From Diplolepis rosae (lineage: Eukaryota > Arthropoda > Insecta > Hymenoptera > Diplolepididae): a DNA stretch of 64,000 bases. Below the pieces are notes generated by a model. The model had not been told where the DNA came from and searched no databases. It saw only the letters and a program-made list of their open reading frames with translations. Numbering within the stretch: the stretch's first letter is position 1; each line of letters starts with the position of its first letter. The stretch spans positions 5,807,001 through 5,871,000 of the forward strand of contig JAPYXD010000466.1 of the NCBI GenBank assembly GCA_030998225.1, given 5' to 3'. The translations under genes were made by a program, and so were the position numbers. This document shows positions 58,601-64,000 of this stretch, in pieces.

Positions 58601-60483
58601 CTGAAGTATAATATACAATGTACATTGACATTTGGAATTTACATTATTGAAGAAGAAAAAATGAGGTAAACTTACCATCCATTCTCTGTCCAAACGGCGA
58701 AATATTTAGACCTAAGGAAGATGGGGGTTGATTAAGCTGCGCTAAAAGAGCACTACCTGGGGTACTCGCAGGTGCAGCTCCACTTGGCGCTATAAAAGAT
58801 GGTCCTGGGGGCCTCATTCTCCATTGATGAGGTGCCCTTGCACCCAATCCAGATGGATGATAAGTCGGTGGCGCATTAATTTGTGGATTAAAACCTGGAC
58901 GGCCTGCACTCATTGGCACCGGCATAGGTGGCGCCACTGGCTGATGGACTGATGCAATATTCTGAGGCGCTTGATTTCGAAACGTAGGGCCCTGAGCCTG
59001 AGGAGGCTGCGTGATGTTTTGCGCGGCCTGATTAGTGTTCGGACTATCATTGCTCTGCAAAGGACTCAAGGGAATTTGTGCAGCATTGGGAGTTGTTACG
59101 TGCCCTGCACCACTTATAGGACTCACAGGTCGTTCTTTTAGATTGTAATTTCTGAGCAAAACTAGGTGACGCGGATCTTTCGCGTAATTCTTCGTTTGAG
59201 ATGACTGCAAATCACCTCCCGCTTTTTCGAAAAGCTTAAAGAGAGCCGAAATTTTACGTGGAGAGAGAATCGAGAGGTTTATATTTCTCTGGAAAAAATA
59301 TTTTGTATTAAAACACTCAGTCAAAAATGTCTTGAATTAAATCATAATACAGAACAAAGATGCGATCTTAATTTTGAAGACTTACTTCCTGAAGGAGCGG
59401 AGCCAATTGATCTATCGAATGACCGGCAAATTTTAATGATTCTTGGACAACTGTGAGATAAGGAGGGGAGTTACAGACCAAAATACAGTGTTTTTGGGAA
59501 GCTGTGTTAGGTTCTCTTCGTACTTGTAAGTCTTCGAAACATTGAAGTGCAGTTGCTAAACCTTCAGCTATATTTGCATGAGATTCTCCCATTCCACCCA
59601 CCATTCTTTTAAATAAAAAAACAACAAAAAATTTATGAATTGAGGAGAAAATATGTATCGTTTCGAAGAAATAATTTAAAAATAAATTTCTCTTTTGATG
59701 AATCTAAAAATTTATAGCTTTTCTCACTCGAGTTTGTCCAAGGCAAGAAGAAGTTTGTGAGGGTTAGAGAAAGGTCCGAGTGTTCCTGTACAAGGAGATG
59801 GTAAGCAGTCGGCTGCATGATAAATCACCACTCCATATAATGTTGAGGTATTCTATGAAATTCAAAACATCCTTTCAGTAAATTTCAAAGCAAAATTAGT
59901 AAAAATCTGTATAAGATCTTACCTCAGGAACGTATTCTCTATCTTCTATGTTACCCTGACTAAAGTACCTAGAAATATTATATAAACGAATTTTATTTTT
60001 TCGCTTGAAAAATGTTGAGACTAGGAAATTCATAATTTAAAAATGAAACTTGTTCAATTTTTATTCTTAGTGAAAAATACAAAGAAAAAGATAAACTACC
60101 CAACATTTTACATCCGAAAAATTTTCATTGTAAGAAATTGCACGAAGTTAGGTAAATATATACTTTTAGATTGATTGCTTTTTATATATTTATATATAAA
60201 TATAATATATATTTTATATATAAGAGTACCTGATCAAAAGAACAATCATTAGTCATTGGAATAGACCATTAAATATAAAATTAATTAAATTAAGACACGA
60301 GAAAGTTTCATATTTTTTACTAATGTAATTGTAATAAACACAATTTTTATGCACCACTTACTCCAAAGTCGGAATTAAATAATTTGTCTTGAGGTCATTC
60401 AAATAGGCACCATTAACAGCAGTGCCTTCAATGACAAAAATTATATCTGCCTGAAGTCCATGGTCTGTTGGAACGTTTACCAT
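44945..60483 (-). CDS. MED25: Mediator complex subunit 25 (MED25), 14 exons
   Basis: Exons, 5' to 3' on the - strand: 60483-60362, 59968-59923, 59852-59728, 59605-59386, 59288-58676, 58563-58274, 57040-56874, 56452-56290, 55933-55751, 55611-55420, 55339-55157, 48357-48298, 45493-45374 and 45088-44945. The total is 2628 nt, exactly 875 codons plus stop, with all phases compatible; animal orthologues are of similar length. MED25 is a nuclear Mediator subunit that recruits RNA polymerase II machinery to activators. Residues 1 to about 220 form the VWA domain ('[10 protein letters not shown]', 'LVCNSPPYL', '[18 protein letters not shown]'). A Pro/Gln-rich linker follows, then the ACID/PTOV domain at about 473-643 ('LEWIEKNK', '[12 protein letters not shown]', '[13 protein letters not shown]'), then a Gln/Gly/Met-rich tail with an LxxLL nuclear-receptor box, LRHLL at 822-826. 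The start ATG (60481-60483) sits in ACCAAAATGG. Intron 11 (6.8 kb) and intron 12 (2.8 kb) are enlarged by transposons. Confidence 0.93.
46679..46713 (+). repeat. (TCTG)n microsatellite
   Basis: About eight tetranucleotide units in MED25 intron 12. Confidence 0.85.
46904..48090 (+). mobile_element. Tc1-like element with TA target duplication, in MED25 intron 12
   Basis: The ends are CAGTCTGTTCCACAAGAAAA and its reverse complement at 48067-48090, each flanked by TA (46902-46903; 48091-48092). 1187 bp, a little short of autonomous Tc1 because of a small internal deletion. The same family gave the deletion derivative at 10347-11055. Confidence 0.9.
47095..47970 (+). pseudogene. Tc1-type DD34E transposase with internal deletion and stops
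   Basis: Order on +: HTH region '[20 protein letters not shown]', '[20 protein letters not shown]' (paired-like HTH), '[12 protein letters not shown]' (first Asp), stop TGA at 47582, a deleted stretch, then '[12 protein letters not shown]' (second Asp) and '[15 protein letters not shown]' (Glu). Counting residues between the second Asp and Glu gives 34, the DD34E signature. A TAG stop in 'LSRRI*' and TGA near the end also break it. Typical Tc1 transposases are about 340 aa; this fits after restoring the deleted part conceptually. Confidence 0.85.
48620..48830. repeat. degenerate GGGTTYTA/TAGAACCC-rich stretch
   Basis: Multiple imperfect copies of GGGTTCTA, GGGTTTTA and the complement TAGAACCC within 200 bp of MED25 intron 11. 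Function unknown. Confidence 0.4.
49210..49800 (-). pseudogene. mariner transposase C-terminal half, broken
   Basis: The - strand gives '[17 protein letters not shown]', a decayed '[11 protein letters not shown]' second catalytic block, '[20 protein letters not shown]' (third Asp) and '[13 protein letters not shown]'. Frame changes near 49440 and 49560. No N-terminal HTH is attached. In MED25 intron 11. Confidence 0.8.
49936..50140. mobile_element. palindromic MITE (TGTGTCC ends)
   Basis: Arms of about 50 bp are inverted: ATTCGTACATATCGTCGATG on the left, CATCGACGATATGTACGAAT on the right. The ends are CTCACAATGTGTCC and GGACACATTATGAG. A half copy is at 63376-63430. Confidence 0.75.
50398..50965 (+). 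mobile_element. MITE family 1, diverged copy
   Basis: TTTATGTGCCTCAGCCGCG to GCCTAGGCACATAATATAC. It has an extended run of GGCTACGCCTCGACT-like sequence before the end and a GCCAATGCACAC empty site. Confidence 0.75.
51300..51890. repeat. LTR-like direct repeat, upstream copy
   Basis: Similar in order to 53370-53870: TTCTAATTAGTGGG, GGGTGCGCAAC / GGGTGGGCAAC, ATCAGATTTTTTCTGACC-like block, AACTTTGAGTT, and ending GGCGCGTCACAAAAT. It may be a diverged LTR; the interval contains only a mariner and AT-rich DNA. Confidence 0.4.
52168..52981 (-). mobile_element. mariner, internally deleted, in MED25 intron 11
   Basis: The ends TTAGGTGCGCAACTAAGTTC (left) and, reversed, TTAGGCATATGGTAAATAAAC (right) are degenerate mariner-type repeats. 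The element encloses the gene at 52242-52904. Confidence 0.8.
52242..52904 (-). pseudogene. mariner transposase with internal deletion
   Basis: ATG at 52904. The HTH part ('[20 protein letters not shown]', a stop, '[17 protein letters not shown]') leads to '[11 protein letters not shown]', then after a deletion of the first catalytic block directly to '[20 protein letters not shown]', '[15 protein letters not shown]' (second Asp), '[18 protein letters not shown]' (third Asp) and the intact end '[12 protein letters not shown]'. The copy lacks the first Asp so is inactive, but the rest is well preserved. Confidence 0.88.
53370..53870. repeat. LTR-like direct repeat, downstream copy
   Basis: Second member of the pair with 51300-51890, interrupted by a long (TA)n tract. 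It ends GGCTCAGCGCGTCACAAAATG. Confidence 0.4.
53600..53718. repeat. (TA)n microsatellite
   Basis: About 110 bp of nearly pure TA dinucleotides, interrupted once by AAATTAATTAAA. In MED25 intron 11. Confidence 0.95.
54540..55020. repeat. ~150-bp tandem repeat, about three units
   Basis: TTTTCGTAATATTTCA recurs at about 54547, 54704, 54852 and 54918. Units share GACTTCCG(A/C)TCCATGGT and ATTATGCTATG blocks. In MED25 intron 11, adjacent to exon 11. Confidence 0.7.
55751..57040 (-). CDS. MED25: MED25 exons 7-9: ACID/PTOV activator-binding domain
   Basis: Exons 57040-56874, 56452-56290 and 55933-55751 give about 171 residues of the domain that vertebrate MED25 uses to bind activators such as VP16. 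Motifs seen are '[12 protein letters not shown]', 'HVPCQV', '[12 protein letters not shown]', 'AGCVHF', '[11 protein letters not shown]' and '[10 protein letters not shown]'. Two related MITEs sit in introns 7 and 8, one on each side of exon 8. Confidence 0.92.
56025..56247. mobile_element. MITE in MED25 intron 8
   Basis: Inverted arms of about 75 bp: AAGGACATGTCATTGACGTG on the left is mirrored as CACGTCAATGACATGTCCT on the right. Related to the 56520-56740 copy. Confidence 0.8.
56520..56740. mobile_element. MITE in MED25 intron 7 (same family)
   Basis: Left AAGGGAATGTCACTAACGTG, right CACATCAATGACATGCCCTT. Its arms also contain CCATTCTTAAATTA. Older and more diverged than the 56025 copy. 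Confidence 0.75.
57299..57845 (-). mobile_element. MITE family 1, complete inverted copy in MED25 intron 6
   Basis: ATAGTATATTATGTGCCTAG at the left and CGCCGGAGGCATATAAA at the right. It is the reverse of 21466-21995 and very similar to it, but with a shortened CT-rich block. Confidence 0.8.
58274..58563 (-). CDS. MED25: MED25 exon 6: polyglutamine-rich linker
   Basis: This exon encodes about 97 residues dominated by glutamine, with runs of up to seven Q, then a Ser/Thr/Pro/Ala-rich stretch. It ends at a GTTTGT donor. CAG/CAA repeats here are likely to vary in length between alleles. Confidence 0.88.
58676..60483 (-). CDS. MED25: MED25 exons 1-5: VWA domain and Pro-rich linker
   Basis: Exons 60483-60362, 59968-59923, 59852-59728, 59605-59386 and 59288-58676 are joined through phase-2, 0, 2 and 0 introns. 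They encode the von Willebrand A fold that docks MED25 into Mediator, and then a Pro/Ala/Gln-rich segment rich in 'PPGP' and 'QPP' stretches. Conserved landmarks are 'FVIEGTA' in exon 1, '[13 protein letters not shown]' in exon 4 and 'ILSPRK' in exon 5. Confidence 0.9.
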
Positions 60484-61544
60484 TTTGGTAAACTAAAATT
60501 TGTCCTTTTAAAAATAAAAACACAATTATTAAACATATAAATTATTTTAAATTTCAAATCTTTAAAAAAACTGATTCAAAATATAGAAACTTGTTTAGCT
60601 TTCTCATCTTTTTCACTGATTTTTGATCAAAATTATTTTTGTGTATTGACTTTATTATTTAAACTCTTTCCAATAAATGTCCCTAATTAATTAAAGTTTT
60701 TATTAGTTTGTAATTTTTCAAAACCTGTTGATAATCCAAAATAGTAATATTTTGAAAACCATGGGTTTCATCTTTATTTTCATCTAGCGTTTAAATTATT
60801 AGAACTAAAATATATCATTCATTATTAGCCATGACTTTCAACAGTAATAAGTAGTGTTATTTTCAAATAGTAGATTTATAATTTAAGGAATACTCTCTCT
60901 ATAAATTGAAATATAATTAACTCACCTTACAATATTTTTAATTCTTTTTGCGTATCAAACTTAAAAATTTAAAAAAAATCTGCAAATAAAAAAAAAATCT
61001 AGCATTGTTATATTTATCTATTTTTAGGTTATATTTGGCAATGCATCTACTCCATCTACACGTTACTTATGCAGTTTATGCATTGCATTGCATGCAGGGT
61101 TGCAAAGTTACGCGTAACTTGAGGTTTTCATGTAAATAACATAAGTTACGTAAAATACGTAGAAAACTGTAATTAATTACACATTCACGATGGCGAACCT
61201 TAAAAGAGTATATACAACCTCTCTTGTTGCGTTTGTTTATGCGATTAATTATACTTGAAATTTTAATCTACATTCTTTTTAATTTGGCAACTGCTGAAAT
61301 TTGAATCAAAATATAAAATAAGCAAGTCTGAAGGAGGTAATAGAAAGGAACGCGCAAATGAAATCTCATGGCCGAAATTGAATTTCAAGCCATTAAAAGA
61401 AATGGATTAAATTGTGGCAAAATGTTTACAGTGCGACAAAATTTTAAAAAACAGTGCTCAGGATCGTTTTTTAGGTGACAGGTAATTAAATAACAATGAA
61501 AATCTATTTTATTTGTTTATTATCTTTTGCTAATCTGGCTGAAC

Positions 61545-61715
61545 AGAGAGCATGGAGTAGTCGGCTTTATTTGGCGCAAGCGCTCTCAGGCCATGGCTGT
61601 TTTAATGCGTACCTGAGGCGCTTCAAGAAGAGAGACGAGGAGATGTGTTGTTACTACGATTTCCCGGTGGGTACCACAAAGCACGCATCCTTCGTCTGCG
61701 CAAAATGGGATGTGG
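61545..61715 (+). pseudogene. R1-like LINE ORF2 C-terminal fragment
   Basis: The frame '[20 protein letters not shown]', 'RDEEMCCYYDFPV' and 'KHASFVCAKWDVV' is the same C-terminal zinc region as at 24.48 and 32.55 kb. One Cys of the finger is changed (CCYY for CCYC). Only some 170 bp remain. Confidence 0.75.
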
Positions 61716-61937
61716 TAAGGGTATTTATCTTATATTTATTAGATTATTATAAACCGCAGATGCCGCCATTTTACACCCAGGGAACACACGCGCCCTCATC
61801 GGGAAGTTTCCTAACTAAGTACTTGGCAGAACTTCATTTCGGGAATGGATATATGGAGATTGGTCTCCTTATATCTAATCTCCATGTCTGGAACCAACCG
61901 TTCGTGAAGTTTAAAGGCGGTTCCGCGGGCGGTGTAT

Positions 61938-62048
61938 ATAATGTTCTAAAATTCCCGGTGTGTCTTTTTCTAACCTATAGCACCATGTTTTTCTAGTAAA
62001 GGACGCCGCTATATGTTAAAGAAAGACACACCGGGAATTTTTGAACTC
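61938..62048. repeat. short hairpin repeat
   Basis: AAAATTCCCGGTGTGTCTTT is repeated inverted as AAAGACACACCGGGAATTTT, with a spacer of about 45 bp. Non-coding. Confidence 0.65.
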
Positions 62049-63375
62049 TAGGTGTATAGGTTCGAGAGATGGGGTTTTTTGGTTTTAATAGGTATGCCTA
62101 GACCCGTCCTAGGAGAGTCCTGTACAACGTCTATAAAAGATTTCGCCATTTTTCCTCCTCACCAAAAAAAAAAATATTTACCGAACTACTGTAATATGTT
62201 ATATTCAGGATAACGTAAATTTCTTTTCAATAAATATACTACAGTAATATATAGACTTAATAATGTATGTTAATGTGGTGATCAAATTGTTTTATAATTA
62301 TACTAACTTATTTTTTTATTTATGATAAGAAACGTCTTCAAAGTGGAATCGACTAAAAAATACAATTCTGGAAATGAGAATCATCCATTTCAAGAGGACC
62401 TTACGGAAATAGATAATCTTTTTAAAAAACGTAAAGTAAAGCTTATAAGCTTTTCAGTCATACTTTATTTATAGCAAAATAAAATAATGTTGAAAGCTTT
62501 AATAATAATAATATTTTTATCCTGAATATATCAAATTAATAATATTAAATAATTTCATATTCAACAATTCAAATTTTATTTTATTTATAAGCTTCATTTT
62601 TTGACCTGTCAGTAGTTAAGTCTTGAGATTTAGAAAGATAGTTTTATAAAGTCTATATCATTCGATTTCTAACTCAAGAAAACAATTGTTCATTGAAAAA
62701 AAAGTACTAAAAAGAAATAAACATTCTTAAAATTAAGAATAATTTATATTAGTTTTGTGAAACGTCTTTATTATGAAATAATTTTAGCCACGGTAAATTT
62801 TCTTTGATTGACACGATATTGAAGTTTTATTTCCTATAAGAATTAAACACAAGACTTACTTTATTTTTATTGTTTAACAGCACTATTTATACTGAAGAAA
62901 TATTGCTTTTTATTGAGTACAGAACTCATACTTGAAATGCAAGTGCTATCTTGCCGTTTGTCAATTTGCATTTGATGATCCGCTAGCATATCATTTTCAA
63001 TAGCAATGCATCTTTTCCTGGGAAAAAGTAATTTTCGTGCATTGGCCTACCACTCTTACTCATGTTTAAATTATAATTTTGACATTTATTAAGGAAATGA
63101 CAAGATTCGTGAATGATACACAAAAATTAGGTTAGCTTACGCGCTTGCCAAAACTTCAAGTCCAGAACATACGTAAATTACGTGTAGAAAACCTCCACGT
63201 AATATACATAGTAAATTACATGTAGAAAACCCTGTAAATTACGTTAGGTATTTCACCTTCACAACCCTGACAACACAACCAGGAAGTAGTATAAAGAAGG
63301 AGCTCCAACTTTATTCACGGTGGGCACGACCTACAGAGGCGCTGCAACCGCAACCATATGCGGCTGGTCCTACTA

Positions 63376-63435
63376 TGTGTCCGAAGATTCGTACATATCG
63401 TCGATGCGCGTACGGTCTGACGTTTTAGGGCGTTG
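63376..63435 (+). repeat. half copy of the 49936-50140 MITE
   Basis: TGTGTCCGAAGATTCGTACA and CGTCGATGCGCGTACG match the left arm of the MITE at 49936; the other arm is not present. Confidence 0.6.
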
Positions 63436-63626
63436 TTACCAACAATCGCTTCTATTGCATATATGCTCAAACGTAGCCTATAGGCGTTTTCGTCCATTCG
63501 GGTCTTTTCAACACACAATGAAAACTCGAACGTTTAAGTCAAATGTGCCTCTTTCTATAATGGGTTGACGAAAAGGATAGGTGATATTTAAGTAAAAGTT
63601 TTGAGCAGCCCCCTGTTTCTTAAGGA

Positions 63627-63787
63627 GGAATTACACCTCTGCATGCAGGAATTATGCATGCAGGTTACCATGGTAACATATTAGTGGGAAAGAAATAGGA
63701 AAATTGTCAGTCTCTTTCTCTCTTGTATGTTACCATGGTAACCTGCATGCATAATGCCTGCATGCCGAGGTGTAATACCTCCCTTAG
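63627..63787. mobile_element. palindromic MITE, TA target duplication
   Basis: Arms of about 60 bp with TTACACCTC, GCATGCAGG and GGTTACCATGGTAACATA in mirror order. TA flanks both sides (CT-TA-AGGAGG and CCTCCCT-TA-GA). Confidence 0.75.
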
Positions 63788-64000
63788 AGTCGAAATGAAA
63801 ATGTACTAAATGTTGACGATGGCCTTGTGGCGGCGCCACCTATGCAGTTGTGTGATGATCGCACCTGCGCGCTCATCTATTTTGCGGATTGCGAATAAAC
63901 TAGATCGAGCGTTCATGAACTCGATTCAAATTCACTTCTTCGGTACGTACGTAATTGTACATAACAAAGAAATGCCGTGGAAAAATTCAATTTCGATTTT

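Noticed and set aside
62320..62475. Short + strand frame beginning MIRNVFKVESTKKYN
   Set aside because: About 50 codons, AT-rich, no domain or splice partner that I can support.

Overview
The window is eukaryotic nuclear DNA, most likely from an insect. It is AT-rich, its genes are split by introns, and it is packed with Tc1/mariner-type DNA transposons, R1-like non-LTR retrotransposons and many short palindromic (MITE-like) elements. No prokaryotic features, CRISPR arrays, rRNA or tRNA genes were found. The exact lineage cannot be fixed from sequence alone.

Two host genes can be reconstructed. (1) On the + strand, five exons between 5326 and 31042 encode a trypsin-fold (S1) serine protease homologue. 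All joins are in phase 0, but none of the three catalytic positions is recognisable. It is stretched over about 26 kb by two large introns (10.6 and 13.3 kb) full of transposons. Its signal-peptide exon was not found. (2) On the - strand, 14 exons between 60483 and 44945 encode Mediator subunit 25 (MED25). The reading frame closes exactly over 2628 nt (875 aa): a VWA domain, the ACID/PTOV activator-binding domain, and a Gln/Gly-rich tail with an LxxLL motif. Its introns hold a complete Tc1-like element, a mariner, two related MITEs around exon 8, a large (TA)n tract and a tandem-repeat block.

Layout. 1-5.3 kb: dispersed AT-rich repeat, half of an inverted transposon pair, and a nest of MITEs. 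5.3-31 kb: the protease homologue with intronic transposons, including the second half of the inverted pair (6.8-8.2 kb), a GC-rich Ty3-like gag relic (9.3-10.3 kb), deleted Tc1 and mariner copies, a foldback transposase relic (19.1-20.4 kb), R1-like LINE fragments and a 1.26-kb near-perfect foldback (26.98-28.23 kb). 32-34 kb: R1-like ORF2 relic. 34.65 kb: a 100-bp hairpin. 36-37.6 kb: a tandemly duplicated, intronless coding relic of unknown, possibly viral, origin. 37.56-41.08 kb: a decayed element with long inverted repeats whose transposase has the RAG1/Transib C-terminal signature. 41-44.9 kb: a helix-turn-helix ORF, a possible solo LTR and unassigned sequence. 44.9-60.5 kb: MED25. 60.5-64 kb: intergenic DNA with MITEs and a LINE 3'-end fragment.

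The most interesting content is the RAG1-like element, the dead serine protease exploded by transposons, the long foldback, and the nested MITEs whose insertion sites can be read directly from unoccupied sister copies. Stretches not listed (about 25.93-26.97, 29.65-30.80, 31.2-32.2, 34.8-36.0, 42.97-44.90, 60.5-61.5 and 62.05-63.37 kb) are mostly AT-rich and show nothing I can support beyond what is noted.
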